A DNA stretch of 64,000 bases from PALSA-1003 sp963791945 (lineage in GTDB: Bacteria; Pseudomonadota; Gammaproteobacteria; Burkholderiales; Casimicrobiaceae): assembly GCA_963791945.1 (NCBI GenBank), contig CAWBUD010000003.1:434001-498000 (forward strand), written 5' to 3'. Each line of letters starts with the position of its first letter. Positions within the stretch are counted from its first letter, which is position 1. Shown here one piece after another: positions 42,139 through 50,320 of this stretch. Both the position numbers and the translations under genes were made by a program. The notes beneath the pieces were generated by a model. It worked only from the letters and a program-made list of their open reading frames with translations. It was not told where the DNA came from and made no database searches.

Positions 42139-43462
42139 GGCAGGAGACGCGGTCGCCACCGTCAACGCAGCGCTGGCCGCGGCGCTTGCCCGCCATGTCA
42201 CTCCGGGCGCAAGGCTCGCGATCGCGCTCTCCGGCGGGATCGACTCGATGGTGCTGCTCGACGCCGCCTGCGCGCTTGCGACAGAGGGTCGCGCGAAGAT
42301 CTCCGCGATTCACGTCCATCACGGGATCTCGCCCCACGCGGACCGGTGGGCCGCTTTCTGCGCGGAGCAATGCGCGGCGCGCAGCGTTCCTCTGATCACG
42401 CATCACCTCGCGCTCGTGCGCGAACCGGGAAGGAGCCTGGAGGCTCAGGCTCGGAAGCTGCGCTACGAGCGCTTTTGCGACGCCGACGCGGACGTGATCG
42501 CGCTGGCGCACCACGCCGACGACCAGGCGGAGACGCTGCTGTTGCAGCTCCTTCGGGGCGCAGGACCGCAGGGACTTGCCGCGATGCCGGCGTTCACGCC
42601 CGGCCGTCCTGCGCTCATTCGTCCGCTGCTCGAGCTTTCGCGCGAGACGGTCGTTTCGTACGCGCGGACGCGAGAGCTTTCCTGGGTCGACGACGAAAGC
42701 AACAGCGACCGCCGTTATGCGCGCAATTTCCTTCGTCACGAGATCGCCCCGCTCCTTCGCGGGCACTTTCCCGGCTATCCCGCGACGCTCGCGCGGGCTG
42801 CGAAGCATCAGGCGGAGGCCGCGACCCTGATCGACGAGCTCGCTCGCCTCGACGCCTCCGGAGCCGTCGATGCCAGCGGACTCTCACACGCTCGGCTTGC
42901 CGAGCTGTCGCCGGCGCGCGCCCGCAACCTGCTTCGCTGGTACCTGCGCCGGGAGGGATTGCGAAGTCCCAGCGAAGCCGGGCTCGCCGAGATGCTGCGG
43001 CAGCTTCTCGAGGCCGGCGACGATGCGCGCATTCGCATCGCTCAGGATGGCGCGGAAATCGGCCGGCATCGGGGCCGCATCGCCGTGCACACGCCGGTCG
43101 GCGGCTCGTTCGTGCGCGTCTGGCGCGGCGAGACGGAAGTCGCGCTCCCCGGAGGCGTGCTCGCATTCGAGCCGGTGCGCGGAACAGGGCTCGCGGCGAC
43201 GAAAGTCGCGAGCACCTCGGTGACGCTCCGCTCCCGGACCGGGGGCGAGCGCATTCGTCTCGCCGCCGACCGGCCCACGCACGCGGTGAAGAAGCTCCTG
43301 CAGGAAGCGCGCATGCCGGCATGGGAGCGGCAGGCCCTGCCGTTGATCTGGTCGGACGACGAGCTCGTCGCCGTGCCCGGGATCGGCGTAGCGCTGGGCT
43401 TCCAGGCGTCGCCGGACGAGGCGGGCTGGCGCATCGACTGGCGACCGACGAAGGCGGGTTGA
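42107..43462 (+). CDS. tilS: tRNA(Ile)-lysidine synthase
   Basis: A 451-residue enzyme. The PP-loop SGGIDS is at residues 42-47; HVHHGISPHADRW, LALAHHADDQAETLLLQLLRG-like (here VIALAHHADDQAETLL) and DDESNSDRRYARNFLRHEI follow. It modifies C34 of the CAU-anticodon tRNA-Ile with lysine, changing AUG reading to AUA. The C-terminal substrate-binding domains (FEPVRG, GGERIRLAADRPTHAVKKLL) are present. The start overlaps accA; no in-frame start with a better ribosome-binding site was found downstream before the PP-loop. Confidence 0.95.
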   Translation: MASSRNSRPAEAGDAVATVNAALAAALARHVTPGARLAIALSGGIDSMVLLDAACALATEGRAKISAIHVHHGISPHADRWAAFCAEQCAARSVPLITHHLALVREPGRSLEAQARKLRYERFCDADADVIALAHHADDQAETLLLQLLRGAGPQGLAAMPAFTPGRPALIRPLLELSRETVVSYARTRELSWVDDESNSDRRYARNFLRHEIAPLLRGHFPGYPATLARAAKHQAEAATLIDELARLDASGAVDASGLSHARLAELSPARARNLLRWYLRREGLRSPSEAGLAEMLRQLLEAGDDARIRIAQDGAEIGRHRGRIAVHTPVGGSFVRVWRGETEVALPGGVLAFEPVRGTGLAATKVASTSVTLRSRTGGERIRLAADRPTHAVKKLLQEARMPAWERQALPLIWSDDELVAVPGIGVALGFQASPDEAGWRIDWRPTKAG

Positions 43463-43510
43463 CCAGGATCAACTCGGCGCACGCCTATACCGGGTAGCGT
43501 TCGTGCGGGG

Positions 43511-43539
43511 CGCGGTCGAGCGTCGCGGTCGAGTATGAT
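43511..43539 (+). promoter_or_regulatory. Candidate promoter of the second TRAP operon with tandem direct repeats
   Basis: TATGAT at 43534-43539 is one mismatch from the sigma-70 -10 consensus. Immediately upstream are two copies of CGCGGTCGAG (43511-43520 and 43524-43533) with 13-bp spacing, covering the -35 position, which itself has no consensus hexamer. That suggests a promoter needing an activator. The ATG of dctP is about 75 bases downstream. Confidence 0.4.
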
Positions 43540-43613
43540 TGACAGCCGATGCTTTCCCGGCGCTAAATCGCCGCAAAACACCTACGTCGGTCTTTCCTAG
43601 CCCTGGAGGAATC

Positions 43614-44615
43614 ATGAAATTTCGCCTCTCCGTCGCGCTTGTCGCGGCGACTCTGATGGCGTTCGCGTTCGGCGCGTTCGCGCAAGCTCCGATCATCATC
43701 AAGTTCAGCCACGTCGTGGCCGTCGATACGCCCAAGGGCAAGGCCGCGGAGTACTTCAAGAAGCTCGCCGAGGAGCGCACCAAGGGCCGCGTCAAGGTCG
43801 AGGTGTATCCGAACAGCTCGCTGTTCAAGGACGGCGAGGAAATGGAAGCCCTCCAGCTCGGCTCGGTGCAGATGCTCGCGCCGTCCGTCTCGAAATTCGG
43901 CCCACTGGGCGTGCGCGAGTTCGAGGTCTACGACCTGCCGTACATCTTCGACAGCTACGACGACCTGCACAAAGTCAACGACGGCGCGGTAGGCAAGGGG
44001 CTGCTCAAGAAGCTCGAGCCGAAGGGCATCGTCGGGCTCGCGTTCTGGGACAACGGCTTCAAGGACTTCAGCGCCAACAAGCCGCTCAAAGTACCCGCGG
44101 ATTACAAGGGGCTGAAGATGCGCATTCAGTCCTCCAAGGTCCTGGGTGACGAGATCAAGGCCCTGGGCGCGATCCCGCAGGTCATGGCGTTCTCCGAGGT
44201 GTACCAGGCGCTGCAGACCGGCGTGGTCGACGGCACCGAAAATCCGCCGTCGAACTTCTACACCCAGAAGATGCACGAGGTGCAGAAGTACCTGACGCTC
44301 TCCGAGCATGGCGTCATCGAATACGCCGTCATCGTCAACAAGAAGTTCTGGGACGGCCTGCCCGCCGACATCCGCACCACGCTCGAAGGCGCGATGAAGG
44401 ATGCGACCAAGTACGCGAACGACATCGCCAAAAAGGAAAACGAGGACGCGCTCGAAGCGGTCAAGAAGAGCGGCAAGACGCAGATCATCACGCTGACCGC
44501 CGACGAAAAGAACCAGATGAAGAAGGCGCTGCTGCCCGTGCACAAGGAAAACGAGTCGCGCGTCGGCAAGGACACGATCGCCGAGGTGTACAAGGAGACC
44601 GGTTTCAAACAGTGA
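43614..44615 (+). CDS. dctP: TRAP transporter substrate-binding protein (DctP family)
   Basis: A 333-residue secreted protein with signal peptide to FGAFAQA (about residue 24). Mature start PIIIKFSHVVAVDTPKGKAA is that of C4-dicarboxylate-type DctP. The carboxylate-binding arginine lies in YKGLKMRIQSSKVLGDEI, and FSEVYQALQTGVVDGTENPP is the domain-bridging segment. The sequence is much closer to classical C4-dicarboxylate (malate, succinate, fumarate) binders than the copy at 15.2-16.2 kb. A GGAGGA ribosome-binding site fixes the start. First gene of a dctPQM operon. Confidence 0.94.
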   Translation: MKFRLSVALVAATLMAFAFGAFAQAPIIIKFSHVVAVDTPKGKAAEYFKKLAEERTKGRVKVEVYPNSSLFKDGEEMEALQLGSVQMLAPSVSKFGPLGVREFEVYDLPYIFDSYDDLHKVNDGAVGKGLLKKLEPKGIVGLAFWDNGFKDFSANKPLKVPADYKGLKMRIQSSKVLGDEIKALGAIPQVMAFSEVYQALQTGVVDGTENPPSNFYTQKMHEVQKYLTLSEHGVIEYAVIVNKKFWDGLPADIRTTLEGAMKDATKYANDIAKKENEDALEAVKKSGKTQIITLTADEKNQMKKALLPVHKENESRVGKDTIAEVYKETGFKQ

Positions 44616-44667
44616 GTCGGACCGCCGCGGTGCTGGCGTTGTCCGGCGCGGCGCAACGGCGCAAGAC

Positions 44668-45270
44668 GTGAAGATTCTCGATCACCTCGAGGAGTGGCTG
44701 ATCGCGTTTCTGATGGGCGCGGCGACGCTGCTGATCTTCGTCGCCGTGGTCCACCGCTACGCCGCCGGCTTGTCGGTCCCGGTGGTGCAGGACTGGCTCC
44801 TCACGATCGACCTGTCGTGGGCGCAGGAGCTTTGCATCTACATGTTCGTGTGGATGGCCAAGTTCGGCGCGGCGTACGGCGTGCGCACCGGCATCCACGT
44901 CGGCGTCGACGTGATGATCAACCGGCTGCCGGCAAAGACCCACAAGCTCTACGTGCTGTTCGGACTCGGCGCCGGCGCGCTCTTCACCGGGATCGTCGGC
45001 ACGCTCGGCGCGAGCTTCGTCTGGGACATCGCGCACACCGACTCGACGTCGCCTGATCTCGAGCTGCCGAAGTGGATCGTGTACCTGTGCATTCCGCTCG
45101 GCTCGTACCTGATGTGCTTCCGTTTCTTGCAGGTCGCATGGTCGTTCGCGCGCACGGGCGAGCTGCCGCATCACGACGTCGGGCACGTCGAGGGGATCGG
45201 CGAGACCGCCGCCGGGAGCCTCGCCGCGCCCGACCTCCATCCGGCGCCGATAAGCGAAGGGAAGCCATGA
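44668..45270 (+). CDS. dctQ: TRAP transporter small permease (DctQ family)
   Basis: A 200-residue protein with four membrane helices: WLIAFLMGAATLLIFVAVVH, the conserved WAQELCIYMFVWMAKFGAAY, YVLFGLGAGALFTGIVGTL and WIVYLCIPLGSYLMCFRFLQ. GVRTGIHVGVDVMINRL is the family loop. It is longer than its counterpart at 14.5-15.1 kb because of a 35-residue polar tail. It starts with GTG and overlaps dctM by ATGA. Confidence 0.92.
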   Translation: MKILDHLEEWLIAFLMGAATLLIFVAVVHRYAAGLSVPVVQDWLLTIDLSWAQELCIYMFVWMAKFGAAYGVRTGIHVGVDVMINRLPAKTHKLYVLFGLGAGALFTGIVGTLGASFVWDIAHTDSTSPDLELPKWIVYLCIPLGSYLMCFRFLQVAWSFARTGELPHHDVGHVEGIGETAAGSLAAPDLHPAPISEGKP

Positions 45271-46667
45271 GCACGGCGCTGCCGGCCTCGCCGGTCCCAG
45301 GCCACCCGCGCTGGCCGGCGTTGATTCCGCCGGTCCTGATCGCGATTCCGGTGGTTCTGAAACTCGCGGGCATCGACATCGCCAACGCCTGGATCATCTT
45401 CGCACTGCTGTTCGGCCTGATGCTGACCGGCATGCCGATCTCGATCTCGCTCGGGCTCACGGTATTGACGTATCTCTTCTTCATGACCAGTGTGCCGATC
45501 GAGTCGGTCGCGCTGAAGCTTTTCACCGGCATCGAGAAGTTCGAGATCATGGCCATCCCGTTCTTCATCCTCGCCGGCAACTTCCTCACGCACGGCGGCG
45601 TCGCGCGGCGGATGATCAACTTCGCCTCGTCGATGGTCGGCCATTGGGCGGGCGGCCTTGGGCTCGCGGGCGTGATGGCGTGTGCGCTGTTCGCGGCCGT
45701 GTCCGGCAGCTCGCCCGCCACCGTCGTGGCGATCGGCTCGATCATCCTCCCGGCAATGGTGAAGCAAGGCTTCCCGGCTCGCTTCGGCGCCGGGGTCATC
45801 ACTACGTCGGGCGCGCTCGGCATCCTGATCCCGCCGTCGATCGTGATGGTGATGTACGCGGTTGCAACCAGCACGTCGGTCGGCGCGCTGTTCATCGCCG
45901 GCATCGTCCCTGGGCTCGTGCTCGCGACGATGCTCGGCTTAACGACGTGGTGGCGCGCTCGCAAGAACCACTACCCCCGCCAGCCGAAAGCCACCTGGGG
46001 CGAGCGCTGGCGCACGTTCCGCCAGAGCATTTGGGGGTTGTTGCTCGTCATCGTCGTCATCGGCGGTATCTACACCGGGATCTTCACCCCGACCGAGGCC
46101 GCCGCGATGAGCGCCGTCTACGCGTTCTTCGTCGCGGTGTTCGTCTACAGGGACATGCCGATGTCGAAGGTGCCGAAGGTGCTGCTCGACTCGGCGAATA
46201 TGAGCGCGATGCTGCTCTACATCATCACCAACGCGGTGATGTTCAGCTACCTGATGACTTCCGAGCAGATTCCGCAGGCGCTCGCTGCGTGGATGCTCGA
46301 CAAAGGCCTCGGCGTCGTCGCCTTCCTGCTGTTCGTCAACGTCATCTTGCTGCTCGCCGGCAATGTCATGGAGCCTTCCTCGATCGTGCTGATCATGGCG
46401 CCGATCCTGTTCCCGGTGGCGATCAAGCTCGGCATCGACCCTGTTCACTTCGGCATCATGATGGTCGTCAACATGGAAGTCGGCATGTGTCATCCGCCGG
46501 TGGGCTTGAACCTGTATGTGGCCAGCGGCATTACCAAGATGGGGATCACCGAGCTCACGGTGGCGGTCTGGCCTTGGCTGCTCACCATGCTTGTGTTCCT
46601 GGTGGTCGTCACCTACTGGCCACCGCTCTCGATTTGGCTGCCGCAGGCGCTGGGAATGATGCGCTGA
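45267..46667 (+). CDS. dctM: TRAP transporter large permease (DctM family)
   Basis: A 466-residue protein with about 12 helices. Blocks: FGLMLTGMPISISLGLTVL, MAIPFFILAGNFLTHGGVA, AAVSGSSPATVVAIGSIILP, TTSGALGILIPPSIVMVMYA, GIFTPTEAAAMSAVYAFFVA and near the end VVNMEVGMCHPPVGLNLYVA. This is the sodium-driven transport channel of the dicarboxylate TRAP system encoded with dctP and dctQ. A GAAGGGAAG ribosome-binding site precedes the ATG, which overlaps the dctQ stop. A terminator follows 32 bases after the stop. Confidence 0.95.
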   Translation: MSTALPASPVPGHPRWPALIPPVLIAIPVVLKLAGIDIANAWIIFALLFGLMLTGMPISISLGLTVLTYLFFMTSVPIESVALKLFTGIEKFEIMAIPFFILAGNFLTHGGVARRMINFASSMVGHWAGGLGLAGVMACALFAAVSGSSPATVVAIGSIILPAMVKQGFPARFGAGVITTSGALGILIPPSIVMVMYAVATSTSVGALFIAGIVPGLVLATMLGLTTWWRARKNHYPRQPKATWGERWRTFRQSIWGLLLVIVVIGGIYTGIFTPTEAAAMSAVYAFFVAVFVYRDMPMSKVPKVLLDSANMSAMLLYIITNAVMFSYLMTSEQIPQALAAWMLDKGLGVVAFLLFVNVILLLAGNVMEPSSIVLIMAPILFPVAIKLGIDPVHFGIMMVVNMEVGMCHPPVGLNLYVASGITKMGITELTVAVWPWLLTMLVFLVVVTYWPPLSIWLPQALGMMR

Positions 46668-46698
46668 CCGCGAACGCGGCGCCTTATTTGGAACATCG

Positions 46699-46726
46699 AG
46701 CCCGGCCATGCCGGGCTTCCTTTCTT
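46699..46726 (+). terminator. Rho-independent terminator of the second TRAP operon
   Basis: AGCCCGGC, loop CAT, GCCGGGCT makes a perfect 8-bp stem, followed by TCCTTTCTT. It sits 32 bases after the dctM stop and before ndk, so it separates the transporter operon from the housekeeping run. Confidence 0.75.
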
Positions 46727-46924
46727 GACGACCGGCCAGCAAAAGGCTTTGCCGGCTGACCCCTTACGTGCACTTCCGACGCACGACCATAGAAGGGCTC
46801 GCGGATCGTGTTAGAATTATGAATTTACTTGCTTTTGTAGCGGTTTGCCCCTCGGACCTGCACCCCGGTAACTAACTAAGGGGGCGTGCAGCCAGCCGGC
46901 CCGGGCCATCATGGAGTTTCGCGA

Positions 46925-47350
46925 ATGGCTGTGGAGCGCACCCTGTCGATCATCAAACCGGACGCCGTCGCCAAGAACGTTATCGGGGAGATCTACTCGC
47001 GCTTCGAACGCGCCGGACTGAAGATCGTCGCCGCCCGCATGACGTGGCTCGCGAAGCCGGATGCCGAGGGCTTTTACGAGGTCCATCGCGGCCGGCCGTT
47101 CTTCGCCGATCTGGTCGAATTCATGACTTCCGGCCCGGTGATGATCCAGGTGCTCGAGGGCGAGAACGCGATCGCGAAGAACCGGGACCTGATGGGCGCG
47201 ACAGACCCCCGCAAGGCGGCGCCGGGAACGATCCGCGCCGATTTCGCCCGGAGCATCGATGCCAACGCCGTCCACGGTTCCGACGGTCCCGAGACGGCGC
47301 GCGCCGAGATCGCGTATTTCTTTCCGACATTGGAGATTCACGGCAGGTGA
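46925..47350 (+). CDS. ndk: Nucleoside diphosphate kinase
   Basis: A 141-residue enzyme that transfers the gamma phosphate from ATP to other nucleoside diphosphates through a phosphohistidine. Family motifs: ERTLSIIKPDAVAKNVIGEI, the block EVHRGRPFFADLVEFMTSGP, and the active-site NAVHGSDGPETA with the catalytic His near residue 117. TGGAG precedes the ATG; an upstream in-frame start at 46886 has no family sequence. First gene of the conserved ndk-rlmN-pilF run. Confidence 0.97.
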   Translation: MAVERTLSIIKPDAVAKNVIGEIYSRFERAGLKIVAARMTWLAKPDAEGFYEVHRGRPFFADLVEFMTSGPVMIQVLEGENAIAKNRDLMGATDPRKAAPGTIRADFARSIDANAVHGSDGPETARAEIAYFFPTLEIHGR

Positions 47351-47453
47351 GCGGAGAGCTTCAGCGCAAACGCCGCGGACCACGCGGTAGACGCTTTTTG
47401 CGGTATTTTTCGTTCTACGCGCCGAGCGCGCCTTGCGGCTGGGTTCGGATTTC

Positions 47454-48560
47454 ATGATCAATCTCCTCGACTTCGATCACGATGCGCTCGCCGCGCTGTT
47501 CGTCGGCCGCGGCGAGAAGCAGTTCCGAGCCCGCCAGGTGTTGCGCTGGCTGCACCGCCGCCTCAGCGATCGCATCGAGGCGATGAGCGACGTCGCCAAG
47601 CGAACCCGGGAAGCGCTTGCGCGCGACGCCGAGATCCGCGCGCCGGCAGTCGTCCGCGACACGCGCGCCGCGGACGGCACGCGCAAGTGGCTCCTCGACG
47701 TGGGCGGCGCCAATGCGATCGAGACCGTGTACATCCCGGAGGACGACCGCGGCACCCTGTGCATCTCGTCGCAGGCCGGGTGCGCGCTGGACTGCGCCTT
47801 CTGCTCGACCGGCAAGCAAGGCTTCAATCGCAATCTCTCGGTGGCCGAGATCATCGGCCAGCTCTGGCTCGCCAATCGAATGCTCCTCGCCGAAGGCGTC
47901 AGCGCGCCCCGGGTCGCGCACGGCCGCCACCCGGTCACCAACGTGGTGATGATGGGCATGGGCGAGCCGCTCGCCAATTTCGACAACGTCGTCGCCGCGC
48001 TCTCCATCATGCTCGACGACGATGCCTACGGGCTGTCGCGCCGCCGCGTGACGCTGTCGACCTCCGGGCTCGTGCCGGCGATCGACCGGTTGCGCGAGGC
48101 CTGCCCGGTGGCGCTCGCGGTCTCGCTCCATGCGCCCGACGACGCGCTGCGCGACAAGCTGGTTCCGATCAACCGCAAGTACCCGCTCGTGGAGCTTGTC
48201 GCAGCGTGCCGGCGCTACATCGAACGGGCGCCGCGCGACTTCGTCACGTTCGAATACGTGATGCTCGACGGCGTCAACGACGCGCCCGGTCAGGCGCAGG
48301 CGCTCGCCGCCCTCGTAAGCGACGTTCCGTGCAAGTTCAACCTGATCCCGTTCAATCCGTTTCCGCAGACGGAGTTCCGCACGAGCGCGTACTCGCGGAT
48401 CGTCGCTTTCCAGCAGGTGCTGCAGTCCGCGGGGCTCACGGCGACCGTTCGCCGGACGCGCGGCGAAGACATCGACGCCGCGTGCGGACAGCTCGCCGGA
48501 CAGGTTCAGGACCGCACGCGTCGACGGACGCACCGGATCCATGCCGTCGCTGCGTCCTGA
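47454..48560 (+). CDS. rlmN: Dual-specificity 23S rRNA/tRNA adenine-C2 methyltransferase
   Basis: A 368-residue radical-SAM enzyme. The cluster motif is C110-x3-C114-x2-C117 (CALDCAFCSTGKQGFNRNL), and the methyl-carrying cysteine is in the C-terminal RTRGEDIDAACGQLAG block. MMGMGEPLANFDNVV and AVSLHAPDDALRDKLVPINR bind SAM and substrate. It methylates A2503 of 23S rRNA and A37 of some tRNAs. The ATG at 47454 (MINLLDF) is preferred over a TTG at 47433. The stop overlaps the leader of the next gene. Confidence 0.97.
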   Translation: MINLLDFDHDALAALFVGRGEKQFRARQVLRWLHRRLSDRIEAMSDVAKRTREALARDAEIRAPAVVRDTRAADGTRKWLLDVGGANAIETVYIPEDDRGTLCISSQAGCALDCAFCSTGKQGFNRNLSVAEIIGQLWLANRMLLAEGVSAPRVAHGRHPVTNVVMMGMGEPLANFDNVVAALSIMLDDDAYGLSRRRVTLSTSGLVPAIDRLREACPVALAVSLHAPDDALRDKLVPINRKYPLVELVAACRRYIERAPRDFVTFEYVMLDGVNDAPGQAQALAALVSDVPCKFNLIPFNPFPQTEFRTSAYSRIVAFQQVLQSAGLTATVRRTRGEDIDAACGQLAGQVQDRTRRRTHRIHAVAAS

Positions 48561-48576
48561 ACGCCGGGGTCCCGCC

Positions 48577-49374
48577 ATGCATCGCGGGCGGTTGATCGCG
48601 ATCGCGGGTCTGGCGGCCATGCTGACGCTTGGCGCCGGCTGTGCCACCAAGCAGACCGTGCAGGAAGCTCCGCAAGCCACGCCGCTCCCCGCCCCGCAAC
48701 TCGCGAGCCCGCAGGTGAGGGCGCAGCTCCACACCGAGCTCGGCGCCGGGTATTACGAGCGCGGACAGATGGACGTCGCGCTCGAGGAGCTGAACCTCGC
48801 GGTGAAGATCGATCCGACCTACGCCCAGGCCTACAACATCTTCGGTCTGGTCTACGCGGTGCTCGGCGACGACCGCAAGGCCGAGCAAAGCTTCGCGACG
48901 GCGCTCCAGCTCGCGCCCAACGACTCGGATATTCATCACAACTGGGGATGGTACCTGTGCCAGCACAAGCGCGAGCGCGAGGCGCTGGCGGAATTCGAAA
49001 TCGCGGTGCGCAACCCGCTCTACCGCACGCCGGAGATCGCGCTGGTCAATGCCGGCCGCTGCTCCCAGCCCTTCGACGAAGCCGCCGCCGAGAATTACTA
49101 CCGGCGCGCGCTCGCCGTGCAGCCGGGCAATCCTCTGGCGAGCCTCGGACTTGCGCAGATCGCGTACCGGGCGCGTCGCTACGACGAAGCGCGGAGCTGG
49201 ATGAAAGGCGTGATGCTGACGACGAATCCGCCTCCCGAAGGGTTGCGCCTGGGGATGTGCATAGAACGCAAACTGGGCGATCGCCAGGCTGAGCTCTCTT
49301 ATATTTCGCAGCTCCGCAACCGCTATCCGGAGTCGCCGGAGGCCAAGGGCCTCGCGACGGAGACCTGCGAGTGA
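48577..49374 (+). CDS. pilW: Type IV pilus biogenesis/stability lipoprotein PilW (PilF)
   Basis: About 265 residues. The signal ends in the lipobox LGAGC with C22, so it is a lipoprotein, probably at the outer membrane. TPR repeats fill residues about 50-230 (for example AYNIFGLVYAVLGDDRKAEQ, then NNWGWYLCQ-like HHNWGWYLCQHKRERE). PilF/PilW is the pilotin that places the PilQ secretin. The start at 48577 gives a proper lipoprotein signal; an ATG at 48541 overlaps rlmN. Its stop overlaps the rodZ GTG. Confidence 0.9.
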   Translation: MHRGRLIAIAGLAAMLTLGAGCATKQTVQEAPQATPLPAPQLASPQVRAQLHTELGAGYYERGQMDVALEELNLAVKIDPTYAQAYNIFGLVYAVLGDDRKAEQSFATALQLAPNDSDIHHNWGWYLCQHKREREALAEFEIAVRNPLYRTPEIALVNAGRCSQPFDEAAAENYYRRALAVQPGNPLASLGLAQIAYRARRYDEARSWMKGVMLTTNPPPEGLRLGMCIERKLGDRQAELSYISQLRNRYPESPEAKGLATETCE

Positions 49375-50309
49375 GCGCGATGCAGGCAGGGATGGCTTCG
49401 ACGGTTCAGGCGCCGCCTGCAGGATCGAACGGACCGGGGGCGCGCCTGAAATCGGCGCGCGAACGCGCCGGGCTTTCGCTCGACCAGGTCGCACAGCAGC
49501 TCAAGCTCGCCCCGCGACAGGTCAAGGCGCTCGAGGATGAGGACTTCGCGCAGCTTCCCGGCCGCACCTTCGCGCGCGGCTTCGTCCGCAATTACGCGCG
49601 GCTGCTGAACCTCGACGGTGACGAGTTGCTCGCGCAACTTCCCGACGCGGCGCGCGCACCGGCCCTGGCCGCGCCGTCGCTGCATTCGACGGGCGCGACG
49701 ATGGCGGAAGTGCCGACCGCGAAGGTCGTCCGCTCGGCCCTCGCCCGCTGGCTGGTCCCGCTCGCGCTGGTCGGCTGCATCGTCGGAGCCGGCGCGTACG
49801 AGTGGTATCGAAGCGGGTTCACCGCGCCGGGCGAGTCGACACGGCAGGAATCTCTGCCCGCCACGCAACCGTCCGCGCCGGGCGCTGGCACTGCGCGCAG
49901 CGAACTGCAGAACCCGTTGTCCGGTGCACCAGGCATCGAGCCGGCGCCGGTCGAGAATCTAGACAGCGCTTCGCCGAGCGGCGCGCCCGCAGCGCCTGCG
50001 CCGGAGGCGGCCCCGACTGCCGCGCCGCGTGCTGCCGTCACGGAAGCACCCGCCCCTCCTGCCGCGGAGGCGCCGGCGCCGCTGGTCCTCACTTATCGCG
50101 GCCCGTCCTGGACCGAAGTCCGCGATCGCAGCGGCCAAGTGCTCTTCGTTCGCCTGGTTCCGGCAGGGTCGGAGCAAGCGATCCGGGGCAGCGCGCCGTT
50201 CGACGTCGTCATCGGCAACCCGCGGGCGGTCGCGCTGGTCTATCGCGGAGAGCAGATCGATCTCAGCCGCTACACGCACCAGAACGTCGCGCGGCTGCGC
50301 CTGCCTTGA
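49371..50309 (+). CDS. rodZ: Cytoskeleton protein RodZ
   Basis: A 312-residue protein: cytoplasmic helix-turn-helix of the Xre type at residues about 22-90 (GARLKSARERAGLSLDQVAQ, FARGFVRNYARLL), one membrane helix about 123-143, an Ala/Pro-rich linker about 150-235 and a C-terminal DUF4115 beta domain (residues about 237-312, WTEVRDRSGQVLFVRLV, NPRAVALVYRGEQIDL). RodZ links MreB filaments to the envelope and sets rod shape. The GTG start overlaps the pilW stop; an ATG at 49380 would remove three residues. Confidence 0.93.
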   Translation: MSAMQAGMASTVQAPPAGSNGPGARLKSARERAGLSLDQVAQQLKLAPRQVKALEDEDFAQLPGRTFARGFVRNYARLLNLDGDELLAQLPDAARAPALAAPSLHSTGATMAEVPTAKVVRSALARWLVPLALVGCIVGAGAYEWYRSGFTAPGESTRQESLPATQPSAPGAGTARSELQNPLSGAPGIEPAPVENLDSASPSGAPAAPAPEAAPTAAPRAAVTEAPAPPAAEAPAPLVLTYRGPSWTEVRDRSGQVLFVRLVPAGSEQAIRGSAPFDVVIGNPRAVALVYRGEQIDLSRYTHQNVARLRLP

Positions 50310-50320
50310 AGCGAAATGCG

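Noticed and set aside
43458..43473. GTTGA-CCAGGA-TCAAC inverted repeat after tilS
   Set aside because: The arms are only 5 bases, overlap the tilS stop codon and have no T-run; chance cannot be excluded.
46812..46875. A TAGAAT -10-like hexamer and an 18-codon frame (MNLLAFVAVCPSDLHPGN) upstream of ndk
   Set aside because: No matching -35 element is found at the right spacing and no ribosome-binding site precedes the small frame. It may be part of the ndk leader but cannot be supported as a gene.
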